Shown here: piece after piece, positions 16,990-25,819 of the stretch
How positions within the stretch are numbered: the stretch's first letter is position 1
How the letters are laid out: each line of letters begins with the position of its first letter
DNA from: Bacteriovoracales bacterium
GTDB lineage: Bacteria; Bdellovibrionota; Bacteriovoracia; Bacteriovoracales; Bacteriovoracaceae
Direction of reading: 5' to 3'
Assembly (NCBI GenBank): GCA_030149295.1
Contig: JASBRV010000102.1
Location: 124,001 to 188,000, forward strand
Length of the DNA: 64,000 nt
Program-made: the position numbers and the translations under genes
Notes under the pieces: generated by a model
Told to the model about the DNA's origin: nothing
Database searches by the model: none
The model's input: only the letters and a program-made list of their open reading frames with translations

Positions 16990-17883
16990 TTATTCTAATT
17001 CTTTTCTTAAACGAGGTGTAATGTAATCAATAAATGCTCTTAGCCTATGGGGAATCTTTTGATGACTATGATAAATGAGATGAATTGGTAAAGCAGGATG
17101 CTCAAACTCTTCTAAGACTTTAACGAGAGTATTCTTTTTTAAGTCCTTTTGAATTTGATAAGAATAGGCTTGTCCAATTCCAAGACCATTTCGAATCGAC
17201 TCTAGTCCTGCTTCTACATTGTTTACCGATAAATAGGTTTTAATAGAAATGTTTTTTTTCTTTCCCCTTGAAAGAAAACTCCATGATTGCGCTGAATTTA
17301 TATTATCTATTGAGATACACCGATGACTAATTAAATCAGATGGATTATTCGGTCGTTCATTAATTTTTAAATACTGTGGCGATGCTACAGTACATTTCCT
17401 AACCTTTCCCAAATGTCTGGCCATTAAGGAACTGTCAGGCAAATTTCCGAGACGAATCGCAAGGTCTACATGTTGGTCTACAATATCTAATAGATTATCA
17501 CTCAAAAGGAGCTGAATACTGATACTAGGGTTTTCTTTCAGGAATTTGTTAAGATGTGGAAGTAAAAGTTGCTTCCCAAGACAAACTGGTGCGGTAATAA
17601 CAATGTGACCCTTTAGTTTTTTTAGGTCACCATTTAATTTGTTTTCCGCTTCTTCTATTTGATCAAGAATGTCCCGTACCAATTCAAGGTATTCGTCACC
17701 CGCATCTGTGAGTTCAAAGTTTCGTGTACTTCGAATCGCTAAAGTTACGCCAAGACTTTCCTCTAGCTCAGTTAAGCGTCTACTCACTGTAGGTAATGGC
17801 AAGCCCATTTTACGAGAGGCCTTCGATAAACTACCCTCCTTAGCAATTGTCGCAAAGACATTCATACACTCTAGCTTATTCAC
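16990..17883 (-). CDS. LysR-family transcriptional regulator
   Basis: The N-terminal winged helix reads ECMNVFATIAKEGSLSKASRKMGLPLPTVSRRLTELEESLGV, the standard LysR DNA-binding domain. Residues about 90-297 are the effector-binding domain (HIVITAPVCLGKQLLLPHLNKFL). The start is GTG; a downstream Met at residue 7 is possible. It is divergent from an AhpD-like gene across a 117-bp gap containing two palindromes, so it most likely controls that gene and itself. The effector is unknown, perhaps an oxidant or electrophile given the neighbour. Confidence 0.92.
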   Translation of the reverse strand: MNKLECMNVFATIAKEGSLSKASRKMGLPLPTVSRRLTELEESLGVTLAIRSTRNFELTDAGDEYLELVRDILDQIEEAENKLNGDLKKLKGHIVITAPVCLGKQLLLPHLNKFLKENPSISIQLLLSDNLLDIVDQHVDLAIRLGNLPDSSLMARHLGKVRKCTVASPQYLKINERPNNPSDLISHRCISIDNINSAQSWSFLSRGKKKNISIKTYLSVNNVEAGLESIRNGLGIGQAYSYQIQKDLKKNTLVKVLEEFEHPALPIHLIYHSHQKIPHRLRAFIDYITPRLRKELE

Positions 17884-17899
17884 AGTATTTCACCAGTTG

Positions 17900-17911
17900 A
17901 AACAATTGTTT
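17900..17911. promoter_or_regulatory. Palindrome AAACAATTGTTT, candidate LysR operator
   Basis: A perfect 12-bp palindrome lies 17 bp from the LysR start, in the shared divergent promoter region. LysR regulators usually bind such dyads near their own start. Confidence 0.4.
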
Positions 17912-17963
17912 GCATTAATAGGTACTACTCAAAAATTTTGAAATAATCAATATTAGGGGTAAC

Positions 17964-17977
17964 TACCCAATTGGGTA
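17964..17977. promoter_or_regulatory. Palindrome TACCCAATTGGGTA, candidate operator
   Basis: A perfect 14-bp palindrome lies 24 bp before the AhpD-like start, overlapping the expected promoter or transcription start. The core CCCAATTGGG recurs at 20377-20386 upstream of rlmN. Confidence 0.45.
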
Positions 17978-18000
17978 AATTCAGATACATTGGAGGACCT

Positions 18001-18546
18001 ATGTCACGTTTATTTATTGCCAGTACAATTCAAGATGCCCCTAAAGAGTCTCAACCACTGCTTGAAATAGTTAACAAGCAGCTAGGTCAAGTACCTAATA
18101 TGTTCCGACTCCTGGCAGCAAGCCCCACATCTCTAGAGGGATATTTAAACCTATCCGGAGCTTTAGCAAAGGGAAAGTTACCAGTTAAGTGTCGAGAAGC
18201 AATAGCTTTGGCCATGGCCGGCTTTAATGGCTGCCAATACTGTCTTTCCGCCCACTCTTACATATCAGAGAATTTAGCGGGAATTGAACCAGAAGAAATA
18301 AAGCTTAACATGAAGGGTCAATCCAAAAATGAACATACCCAATTAGGAATAAACTTTGCTTTAAAAGTTGCTGGACTACGTGGTCAAGTTGATAAAGAAG
18401 AAATCAGTAAGCTTAAAGACAACGGTTTTTCTGAGGAAGAAATCTTGGAAATTGTGCTTAATGTCTCCCTAAACATTCTAACTAATTACACTAATGAGGT
18501 TGCTAAAACCGATGTGGATTTCCCGGAAGTTTCATCAGTTGATTAA
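18001..18546 (+). CDS. Carboxymuconolactone decarboxylase/AhpD-like protein
   Basis: A probable alkylhydroperoxidase-type redox enzyme. REAIALAMAGFNGCQYCLSAH gives the family's conserved E...CxxCxxxH active site; the two Cys would cycle between thiol and disulfide. I place the start at ATG 18001, directly after TTGGAGGACCT, rather than at the upstream TTG within a palindrome. About 181 residues, cytosolic and helical, as in the family. The divergent LysR gene points to inducible control, and a terminator hairpin follows its stop codon. Confidence 0.88.
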   Translation: MSRLFIASTIQDAPKESQPLLEIVNKQLGQVPNMFRLLAASPTSLEGYLNLSGALAKGKLPVKCREAIALAMAGFNGCQYCLSAHSYISENLAGIEPEEIKLNMKGQSKNEHTQLGINFALKVAGLRGQVDKEEISKLKDNGFSEEEILEIVLNVSLNILTNYTNEVAKTDVDFPEVSSVD

Positions 18547-18554
18547 GTAAGAAA

Positions 18555-18594
18555 GTGCTATGCACCTGTAAAAAAGTGCATGGCACCTTTTTTT
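18555..18594 (+). terminator. Intrinsic terminator overlapping the end of the CREST-like gene
   Basis: GTGCTATGCAC (18555-18565) pairs with GTGCATGGCAC (18576-18586) over 11 positions with one G-U pair, followed by a run of T. It terminates the AhpD-like transcript. Read on the other strand, the same bases encode the last residues and stop codon of the convergent gene (KKGAMHFFTGA). Confidence 0.75.
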
Positions 18595-19304
18595 AATAGA
18601 TAATAATGACGAAAGAGAAAGTACATAGCTATAGCATTGAAGATATGCCAAAGCCCATGAAATTGAATGATGTGATTGGTGGGATCACAAGCCACTCTCT
18701 TAATATCCATAACCTGACAACTAATCGCAAGAACAAAGACAAAAAGTGTCAGGACGAAATTTTTCTTATCAAAGATGGCCTTTTTAATGATCATAAGCTT
18801 GCTAACGAGACCCACGATTATAATTAAGGCAATCGACAATTGAACGGGAATCCCAAGTTTTCGAAAAGCAAAGAAAATAAAACTAAAGGGAATAAAGCTT
18901 ACAAGATAGATGGGAAGTACCTTCTCTTTTTTTATTTTTCCTAGCCACTCCAGATTTCCAAGCATCAACAAACCAAAGAAGGCGTACATGCCAAGAAAGT
19001 CGATAAACTGGGTGAGAAAATTATTCGAAAGATGATAAAAGAGAGAGGTCACTCCCACAAAAATCATATTGATGCCGTAAAGTTCCAAGAAGCGAGACTT
19101 TTCCCCCTGTTGCTTTTTTAGCCAAAAATGAAGAAACAGCCCCACCAAAACAAAACCCAAATTAGACCAAGTATTTGCTGGTTCACTGATAAAGTGACAG
19201 ATAGTCTCTTCACAATACTTGATATCGGGAACGCCCCATCTTTCAGCATATTCATGCCAAAAGCAGCCTGCAGGATGAGGATTAGGAAGGTTAGAACCGA
19301 GCAT
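18558..19304 (-). CDS. CREST-superfamily (alkaline ceramidase-like) membrane protein
   Basis: Predicted multi-pass membrane hydrolase. The N-terminus CFWHEYAERWG...CEETICHFISEPANTWSNL resembles alkaline ceramidases. TSLFYHLSNNFLTQFIDFLGMY gives the Ser, His and Asp, and FHGLWHIFNAIAMY the late His pair expected for the CREST zinc site. I count about seven hydrophobic segments. The longest ORF starts inside rlmN; I prefer ATG 19304 (MLGSNLPNPH), just after the rlmN stop, although its ribosome site is weak. The last residues come from a terminator hairpin. The likely substrate is a lipid amide; no sphingolipid genes are nearby. Confidence 0.72.
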   Translation of the reverse strand: MLGSNLPNPHPAGCFWHEYAERWGVPDIKYCEETICHFISEPANTWSNLGFVLVGLFLHFWLKKQQGEKSRFLELYGINMIFVGVTSLFYHLSNNFLTQFIDFLGMYAFFGLLMLGNLEWLGKIKKEKVLPIYLVSFIPFSFIFFAFRKLGIPVQLSIALIIIVGLVSKLMIIKKAIFDKKNFVLTLFVFVLAISCQVMDIKRVACDPTNHIIQFHGLWHIFNAIAMYFLFRHYYLLKKGAMHFFTGA

Positions 19305-19308
19305 TCTT

Positions 19309-20361
19309 CTATTTAAACTGATTGGCGAGCTGACCGCAAGCGGCCAATATTTCATCACCCTTTGTTACGCGCACCATGGTACGCACTTTTTCTTCTACCA
19401 ACCATTGTTTAAATTGCTCTACTCTTTCTTCGCTAGGTCGCAAATAGGGTGAACCTGGGTAAGGATTAAAAGGGATGAGGTTAACGAGACTTGGAAATTC
19501 TCCGATAATTTTCGCCAATTCTTTGGCATGATCTCTTGAATCGTTTTCATCCCCGAGCAGGAGGTATTCAAAATTGATAAGTTTTCTTTTGCCCCAAGGA
19601 AGTTTTCGTAAGACGGCGAAAATCTTTTCTATAGAGTAGGCCTTATTCATGGGAATCAGTTTGGATCTTTCTTCTTCAAAAGGAGAATGGAGACTAATGG
19701 CCAAATTGACAGGGGGAAGCTCATCCCAGCGCAAAAGCCCAGGAAGATGACCTACCGTAGAGACCGTAATCTGCTTAGGGCCTAAGGATAATCCCGGTGT
19801 TTCCATAAGATACTCAATAGAGCTTTTGAGGCCCTCAAAATTATGAAGAGGCTCCCCCTGGCCCATAAAGACAATATTAGGGGTCATCTTATGTTTGCCC
19901 TCACGATTTAAATCGCGCCAAACACTTAAATATTGGCCAACAATTTCGTGAGTCTCTAGGTTTCTCGTTAGCCCTTGAGTTCCCGTAAAACAAAAGGTGC
20001 AGGCCATGGCACAACCGACCTGAGAGCTTAAACATAAGGTGTATTTCTTATGAAAAGGAATCGCCACACTTTCAACTTTCCTACCATCCTCTAATTCAAA
20101 GAGATATTTGATGGTTCCATCACGTGAAGCCCTTCTTTCAAAAATTTTGGGAAGATTAAAGTCAAACTCATTTTTTAAGGAGGTAAGCACATGAGGGGCA
20201 ACCTCAGGATGCTCAGAGGGCGGGAGCCCATTGAAGGCCCCCGATACGATTCCTCTTTGCACTCTCTTATGGGGGCCTAGCCCCATCCCTTTTGAGGCCC
20301 ACCAAATCCCAAATTCATGGGAGGAGGTAGAATAAAAATGTCGCCTCTTTTCGCCTTTCAT
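19309..20361 (-). CDS. rlmN: 23S rRNA/tRNA adenine-C2 methyltransferase RlmN
   Basis: A radical SAM enzyme that methylates C2 of A2503 in 23S rRNA and A37 of tRNAs. The cluster motif CAMACTFC (CxxxCxxC) is near residue 113, followed by FTGTQGLTRNL. GQGEPLHNF and ISLHSP are family segments, and the second catalytic Cys is in LAACGQLANQFK at the end. It has 350 residues. The start is ATG with AAGGT upstream. That ribosome site lies in the loop of a perfect 9-bp hairpin, which suggests translational control. The CREST-like gene follows it directly. Confidence 0.94.
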   Translation of the reverse strand: MKGEKRRHFYSTSSHEFGIWWASKGMGLGPHKRVQRGIVSGAFNGLPPSEHPEVAPHVLTSLKNEFDFNLPKIFERRASRDGTIKYLFELEDGRKVESVAIPFHKKYTLCLSSQVGCAMACTFCFTGTQGLTRNLETHEIVGQYLSVWRDLNREGKHKMTPNIVFMGQGEPLHNFEGLKSSIEYLMETPGLSLGPKQITVSTVGHLPGLLRWDELPPVNLAISLHSPFEEERSKLIPMNKAYSIEKIFAVLRKLPWGKRKLINFEYLLLGDENDSRDHAKELAKIIGEFPSLVNLIPFNPYPGSPYLRPSEERVEQFKQWLVEEKVRTMVRVTKGDEILAACGQLANQFK

Positions 20362-20394
20362 AATCCGCGCACCTTACCCAATTGGGCGCGGATT
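20362..20394 (-). promoter_or_regulatory. Hairpin at the rlmN ribosome-binding site
   Basis: On the mRNA strand AATCCGCGC and GCGCGGATT are perfect 9-bp arms around a 15-base loop CCAATTGGGTAAGGT. The 3' arm touches the AUG and the loop contains the AAGG ribosome site. A nested palindrome CCCAATTGGG (20377-20386) overlaps the loop and one arm. Confidence 0.65.
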
Positions 20395-20415
20395 GTCACA
20401 ATTCTTAAGATACCC

Positions 20416-23400
20416 TTATAAAAAGGCCCCAACACTGTCCACACAACTCTCGGTGCGCACAAAATCTCCCGGCACATCCCTCACAGGAGTCACATTCGCC
20501 CTCTGGCGAGCGGCCTCGCGAGCGGCAGTAACCCTCTGCTCATGAGTCATAGTGTTAAGTTCATCAGCAGGCCCAGGAGTCCAAGCTCGCCCTTCACTAT
20601 TGATGGCCTCATCAGCACTTCTAGGCTCTACAGCTTGTCCCCAACCTGGTTGTTTGGGATGATTCGCTAATTTCTGATCAAGCGTCTCAAAGAAAATGGA
20701 TCGACTAACGAGATCAGTATCTGAAAGACCTTCCGCTAAAGCTGGACGGTAATCATTGATATCTAAGCCAAGCTCATCACAAAGCTTTGCAAGATCATCG
20801 TAGGCTTTCTGTGTATTTTGCAAATAGGCCATATGATCGACTTTTTGAACGGTCCCATCTAAAGGCGTGTCTTCGTTAAGGGCCTTATGAAGAAGCGCTC
20901 TCACTAATCTAATTTGAAGAGCACTTTCCATAGGATCTCTAGGCGCATTAAAAAGTCTAAATTCAGCCTTTCTGATATTGGGATTAACCCTAAAAGTTCG
21001 TCGCCATGGATCAGTTGGGGAGTTGATATCAAAATCATCTGTTAAAAACTCTTCAGGAATAACATCTTGATAATAAGCGCTCATATCGAGTTGGTTGTAA
21101 CGAGTCTTTCTTCCATAACGATTATTAAAGTATTGATTGTTATAAAGGAGCTTTTTAAGTTCGTCTTCTGAGCCATCAAAAGTGGCGAGCTGACGATTGA
21201 AGGTTGGATCAATGTCAATGGGCTCAGCAGATTTTAAACGATTCACATACTGAAACATCATGGAAATAATCCCTCTATGCTCATGAAAAAGGGCCATAAA
21301 ACGGGCGGCGGCTTTAGGGTTACCTTCAAAGGCTGCCAAGTCTACGTTAATGTGACCACCACCGTGCTTAATGGTAGGAAGAACACTATTTTCTTCAAAG
21401 GCCTTATAGACCGCTTCCATTTCTTCCACAGCAGGAACAAATTTAGGGGTAACCAGCTCAATCGAACCACCACGAACAGAATCTTCAACAATCGAGCCTG
21501 TTTCATCGTAAGAGCGACCAACACCGTCCCACTCAATGACCCATTTTCTTTCTTGAGGATCTCGGATTTCATAGGCCACTTCAAGACCATGACCATGGCC
21601 GCCAGCATCCACAACTTCGCTCGCTTCTCCTTCTCCCCCTAAATTTCGTAGCAGTGATTCGGCCACATTCTTAAGAACAGTTTTTCTCTCATCCATAGTC
21701 AGATCAATTCGTGTTTGGAGCCATGCCTTTTTATTATCGGCAAGCCTAGCATCCGTGTACTGAGCATCAAGTGCGAGAGGAAATTTACCAGAGTATTCAA
21801 TCCCTAGGTCGATATTATTGACATCAACCGCATTGGCAATTACTGGTCTTCCCTCTGGAGGAGTAAAATGTAAAATGTCGGGAGTTGATTCGGCCATTCT
21901 TCTAGGCTTAATGTAATTCCTTAGCTCCTCCCCTAATTTAGTCGACTTTACCCAAGAGCGCAGAAGACTCTTAATATCTGCTTTCATCACATCACCACTT
22001 CCTTCCAAAGCGGCAACCTGTAAAAAGAAGTCTTTTGAAAGAGATTTAATAAAGCGTTTTTTAGAGGCACTAATAAAAGGAAGGTTCTCATCGGTCCAAT
22101 TCCAAAAGGGCAGCATATAGCTGTGCTTAAATCTTCCATTTGAAATATTGGTAATAGCCGCTTGAGCTTTCTCTTCTGGAATATCAAATCTTTCGGCGAT
22201 TTCAGAAGCACTTGGTCCCGAATAACCATTACCAGTAAAGAGGGAATAATCGTCAATATCAGCTAAACCACTAAAGTCATTGGTAGCGACTCGGGCAGCG
22301 AGGGCGGTTTGATAAAATCTTGCGGCACGAATATCTTTCGTCCCTGCTCTAAATTCAACCCCATGATTGTCACTTCCCCAACGAGTACTTTCTAACCGGA
22401 TAACACCACGACCAGAGTTGAGATTTTTAAGGGTCTGATCGGGAAGAACATCTTTAAAGCTGGCAGACTCAATTCCAGTTCCCCCCTGAATACCATCGGA
22501 AATGATCAAAGCCTGAATGGCACGATAGAGTTCAGAGAGTTTTCCTTCATCGAGATTAGGGTGGCGTTTAAAAACCATCCGTTGATGCCCAGGAGCTTGA
22601 AACAGCTTACCGGCATTTTCAAGTGATTTTCTAAACCACATAACAAACTCTTCAAACTCTCCATAAGTTTGAACAATATTGAAGTTGATTTCCCAACCGA
22701 CTGATGTGCCATGGGCATCGCGCACATATTTTTCAGCTACACCAAAATTCGCTACCCAACTTGTGTAACTGGATGCTCTTTTAATATTTGTACTGTCACT
22801 TAGTCCCGGTAAGGAGCCTTTAAACATTTTCATGCGCACAGAAGGCTTGATGAAAGTTAACGGTTTGCCTTCCGTCATATCCAAAAACTCACCCCATTTA
22901 GCAACAAGTTCTTCGGCCGTGGCATTTTGAAAATCAATACCTCTAAAAGCATCGACATTAATCGTTTTGGGATTTCCTTCAACATCAACTACATCTCGGG
23001 CCAGGTCAACAACCACCCCTTCATCATTACGATAGGTCCTATAGCCATTGGCATTTTTTACATAGTTTTCAAAGAAGTCTGACAGAAAGGCCTTCTGACT
23101 TTCTTCTGGCATCCCCTGTACCATTCTTTTTAGATCTTCTGCTGGAGGGGTCATTACCCGGGTAATAAGACCAGATGAGGCTTCCTTCTCAGCACCCCAA
23201 GTCACTCCGGCCTCAAGCCCATCGATGGCCAGATTTCCATCAACCATAACGGCTTTAGCGTTGTAACTCGTTGCCGACTCCTGAAGATCAGCATAAACAG
23301 AATAAGCACTACGGGTTTCCTCTTCTGCGACCCCACGAAAAGAATTGTAAGTACAACTCTCTAAAGTTAGCGCCCCCACCATCATGGGAATAAGAATTGT

Positions 23401-23427
23401 TGCCGCTTTTTTGTTCCAGTAATTCAT
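20416..23427 (-). CDS. Large exported protein with two amidoligase-like domains
   Basis: The N-terminus MNYWNKKAATILIPMMVGALTLESC is a signal, possibly a lipoprotein signal (the lipobox LESC is atypical). Residues about 610-800 look like an Amidoligase_2 (COOH-NH2 ligase) domain: HGLEVAYEI, WVIEWDG, GGSIELVTPKF and HGGGHINVDL, followed later by KAEFRLFNAP. Residues about 240-385 repeat the pattern weakly (GWEINFN, GHQRMVF, GVEFRAGTKD), so the protein may be an internal duplication. Known family members make amide bonds with ATP in the cytosol; an exported one is unusual. Its stop lies 55 bp beyond the rlmN start. The gene 18 bp upstream encodes another exported protein, probably a partner. 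Domain call by eye. Confidence 0.65.
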   Translation of the reverse strand: MNYWNKKAATILIPMMVGALTLESCTYNSFRGVAEEETRSAYSVYADLQESATSYNAKAVMVDGNLAIDGLEAGVTWGAEKEASSGLITRVMTPPAEDLKRMVQGMPEESQKAFLSDFFENYVKNANGYRTYRNDEGVVVDLARDVVDVEGNPKTINVDAFRGIDFQNATAEELVAKWGEFLDMTEGKPLTFIKPSVRMKMFKGSLPGLSDSTNIKRASSYTSWVANFGVAEKYVRDAHGTSVGWEINFNIVQTYGEFEEFVMWFRKSLENAGKLFQAPGHQRMVFKRHPNLDEGKLSELYRAIQALIISDGIQGGTGIESASFKDVLPDQTLKNLNSGRGVIRLESTRWGSDNHGVEFRAGTKDIRAARFYQTALAARVATNDFSGLADIDDYSLFTGNGYSGPSASEIAERFDIPEEKAQAAITNISNGRFKHSYMLPFWNWTDENLPFISASKKRFIKSLSKDFFLQVAALEGSGDVMKADIKSLLRSWVKSTKLGEELRNYIKPRRMAESTPDILHFTPPEGRPVIANAVDVNNIDLGIEYSGKFPLALDAQYTDARLADNKKAWLQTRIDLTMDERKTVLKNVAESLLRNLGGEGEASEVVDAGGHGHGLEVAYEIRDPQERKWVIEWDGVGRSYDETGSIVEDSVRGGSIELVTPKFVPAVEEMEAVYKAFEENSVLPTIKHGGGHINVDLAAFEGNPKAAARFMALFHEHRGIISMMFQYVNRLKSAEPIDIDPTFNRQLATFDGSEDELKKLLYNNQYFNNRYGRKTRYNQLDMSAYYQDVIPEEFLTDDFDINSPTDPWRRTFRVNPNIRKAEFRLFNAPRDPMESALQIRLVRALLHKALNEDTPLDGTVQKVDHMAYLQNTQKAYDDLAKLCDELGLDINDYRPALAEGLSDTDLVSRSIFFETLDQKLANHPKQPGWGQAVEPRSADEAINSEGRAWTPGPADELNTMTHEQRVTAAREAARQRANVTPVRDVPGDFVRTESCVDSVGAFL

Positions 23428-23445
23428 AAACTCTCTCCCAAGGGA

Positions 23446-24468
23446 TTATTTAAAAAGACATTTATTAGCTTTAATATTTTCAAATTCGTCAGCAAGGCTT
23501 GCATCATTCGCAACCTTGGCTTCAAGGTAGCGATAAAAAGCGGCTTTCTTACCCACTTCTTTCTTTTCCTTAGCATCTTTTGCAACAGCTCTAAGCATTC
23601 TTGACCAACCCTGAAGCTCGACCTCATTTAAGTCAGCACTAAAGAGACGCCACAATTGATGAGAGTTATTGGGATCGAGAACATTCACTAATCCCCTAGC
23701 ATCAGGCTTTCTTGAGACCTCAACAATCGCCTCAAAAAGTTCTTTTTGAGCAGGTGATCCATGTTTGGGAATAGAGAGAAAAAGAGCGAAAACTTTTTCA
23801 TCTTCGGAAGGAAGTTCACTCAAGTAGTTTAACTTTTGAGTGGTCAGTTTTTGAGTGCGAAGATTATTCTTAATGTATTTAACGACTTCTTTTGGTTTTC
23901 TTGGCACCACACTTTCTAAGATATACCTCGTTTTCTCATCGGCGACTTGATCGTAAGTAAAACGAAAACCGTTCCTAGCAAGAGGCCCGGAAATACAACT
24001 AGCACAGGCGAGAGCTAAAGAATTATCAGCTCCATAACGACTTGCCATGTAAACGAGTCCGTTTACAACTTCTACAAATTCGGACTTAGTAAAATCGCGC
24101 TCCCTTTCGGAAAGAAGCACCAAGAGCCTTCTTTTTAAACGACCATCAGCACCTGAATTGATAGACCTAAGTGACGAAGCCAGCTCCGTTCGAGAAGGAG
24201 TATTGGAGCCCGTAAGATTTTTAAAAGCATGACCAATGACTTGCTCAACTTTAGAGGCACTCCCTCCTGAGAGCCCTGAAGCCTCAATGGCGGCTTTCCT
24301 ACCAGCCGTACTAAGAATCATATCTAGAGCCCTAGCAGTACCAGAGCCCAAAGACTTTTGAGCATCTTTGATATTGGTCGGACTAAAATCTAGATCTTTT
24401 GCACCTACTGGATGCAAGAGCACACACAAGCTTAAACAAGCACCAAAAACATAGTTTGCTTTTTTCAT
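23446..24468 (-). CDS. Exported helical protein, probable partner of the amidoligase-like protein
   Basis: The start at MKKANYVFGACLSLCVLLHPVGAKD gives a clean signal peptide and has AAGGAAGG upstream; the longest ORF adds 17 residues lacking such a site. The mature protein, about 315 residues, is alpha-helical and charged with a short Cys cluster (ACASCIS) in the middle and KANKCLFK at the end. I recognise no family. It sits 18 bp upstream of the amidoligase-like gene on the same strand, so they should be co-transcribed and act in the same compartment. Confidence 0.68.
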   Translation of the reverse strand: MKKANYVFGACLSLCVLLHPVGAKDLDFSPTNIKDAQKSLGSGTARALDMILSTAGRKAAIEASGLSGGSASKVEQVIGHAFKNLTGSNTPSRTELASSLRSINSGADGRLKRRLLVLLSERERDFTKSEFVEVVNGLVYMASRYGADNSLALACASCISGPLARNGFRFTYDQVADEKTRYILESVVPRKPKEVVKYIKNNLRTQKLTTQKLNYLSELPSEDEKVFALFLSIPKHGSPAQKELFEAIVEVSRKPDARGLVNVLDPNNSHQLWRLFSADLNEVELQGWSRMLRAVAKDAKEKKEVGKKAAFYRYLEAKVANDASLADEFENIKANKCLFK

Positions 24469-24533
24469 TGGCCTTCCTTTTTTCTCACCAAATAAGGGGG
24501 TCTTTTTTATGCACAACACACTCTCGTATCGGC

Positions 24534-24544
24534 TTGAGACTCAA
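24534..24544. promoter_or_regulatory. Palindrome TTGAGACTCAA in a divergent promoter region
   Basis: An 11-bp dyad lies between the exported helical protein gene and the papain-like gene, close to a TTGACA hexamer (24550-24555). It is a possible operator for a shared control point. Confidence 0.3.
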
Positions 24545-24688
24545 ATTGCTTGACAAAAACCATCAATTTTCTTGGATTTTATTGTAAAATCGACAACTTA
24601 ACACATTTTGTCGTGACGTTACTTAACCTGACTGATTCAATATCCTAATAGAAATCTGACATTAAAGACCATTATCAAGGATCGATTT

Positions 24689-25819
24689 ATGAAGTTTATC
24701 ACCCTAGTGCTGCTGCTCCTTTGGGGCCAAAATTCGATGGCGGCCAAGCTGATTTACGGAAAAAAAAGTGCCAACCCTGGTGAATTAAGTGAAAAAGAAC
24801 TCTCCCCGGTTATGACCAAGGCCCTAGTCCCTGAAGAAAGTGACTTTGAAGGCGGCTTCAACATGTGGGTTCCCTACGTTATGCCTACCCCTTACCAAGA
24901 AAATGCAGGCTCATGCCTTTTCATGAGTCACACTGCTGTTGCAGAAACTCTTGTTAATGAAAGAAGAAATCGTCTCGGTTACCCCAATATTGATCTTTCC
25001 GAGCGCTATTTCATGAACCTCTCAAAAGCAGATATTGGTGACAATCTCATTGATAACTGGATTACAGATACAATCTATCGTCTTAATGCGACTAAGAAAA
25101 TGTATCTCAACCGTGACTTTCCTTATATGAAAGGCTGGTACAGACCAATAGGAAATGGCCAAAGAGTTTTTGCCCAACCAAACGAGCAGGGCGCTTATTA
25201 TGGTGTGCGTGCCAACTGGGTCGTTGATCTCGACAGTCTTGCCAAAAAGCCTTCTTACGATCTCCCTACTTTTAAAAGGGATATTCTTTTTGAAGATCCT
25301 AAAGGCAATAGATGGAATGTTGGTACAGCTCCAAAAGACATTGTTCAAAGAGTGAAGAACGCCTTAAATACAAAAAAAGGTCCCGTCACCGTCATCTATA
25401 ATCACACTGGTTTTTGGCATGCAGTGATGATTGCTGGTTATAATGACAATATTACTAATCATGGATGCCCTTTTGTATCGGATTACCCTCTCCAGATGAG
25501 AGAGAGAGCCGATCAGATTCGAGAAGAGGCCAACAATCAAAGCGATCAAGATGAAAGAGATCGTTTAGAGAGAAAAGCTCGTCTATTTGAGCGAAGAGCA
25601 CAAATGGTAGAAACTGGATTTCAGCAAAATGGAGGCTGTTCAAATAAAGGGGCTTTTTATGTAAGAGACTCTATCAATCCAGATCCTTCCATGCCTCTCT
25701 ATGACTATGACCCCAATCAAACGGGAGAAGAGCAACACTTAAACCCCAGCATTATTTTGCGTGAGTACGAGTGGCTAGAGCAACTTGCTAACCATGTGAT
25801 GCACATTTACGTCGATTAG
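24689..25819 (+). CDS. Exported papain-like (C1) cysteine peptidase, putative
   Basis: A signal peptide (MKFITLVLLLLWGQNSMAAK) is followed by a papain-like arrangement. YQENAGSCLFMSHTAVAETL gives the oxyanion Gln and catalytic Cys with the expected six-residue spacing. HTGFWHAVMIAGYND gives the catalytic His. GAFYVRDSIN lies where papain has KNSWG, with Asp in place of the third-residue Asn. A charged Arg/Glu-rich insert (about 270-312) separates His from this segment. It is probably periplasmic or secreted. It is divergent from the amidoligase pair and overlaps rlmK by one base, an odd pairing with an RNA enzyme. Confidence 0.72.
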   Translation: MKFITLVLLLLWGQNSMAAKLIYGKKSANPGELSEKELSPVMTKALVPEESDFEGGFNMWVPYVMPTPYQENAGSCLFMSHTAVAETLVNERRNRLGYPNIDLSERYFMNLSKADIGDNLIDNWITDTIYRLNATKKMYLNRDFPYMKGWYRPIGNGQRVFAQPNEQGAYYGVRANWVVDLDSLAKKPSYDLPTFKRDILFEDPKGNRWNVGTAPKDIVQRVKNALNTKKGPVTVIYNHTGFWHAVMIAGYNDNITNHGCPFVSDYPLQMRERADQIREEANNQSDQDERDRLERKARLFERRAQMVETGFQQNGGCSNKGAFYVRDSINPDPSMPLYDYDPNQTGEEQHLNPSIILREYEWLEQLANHVMHIYVD

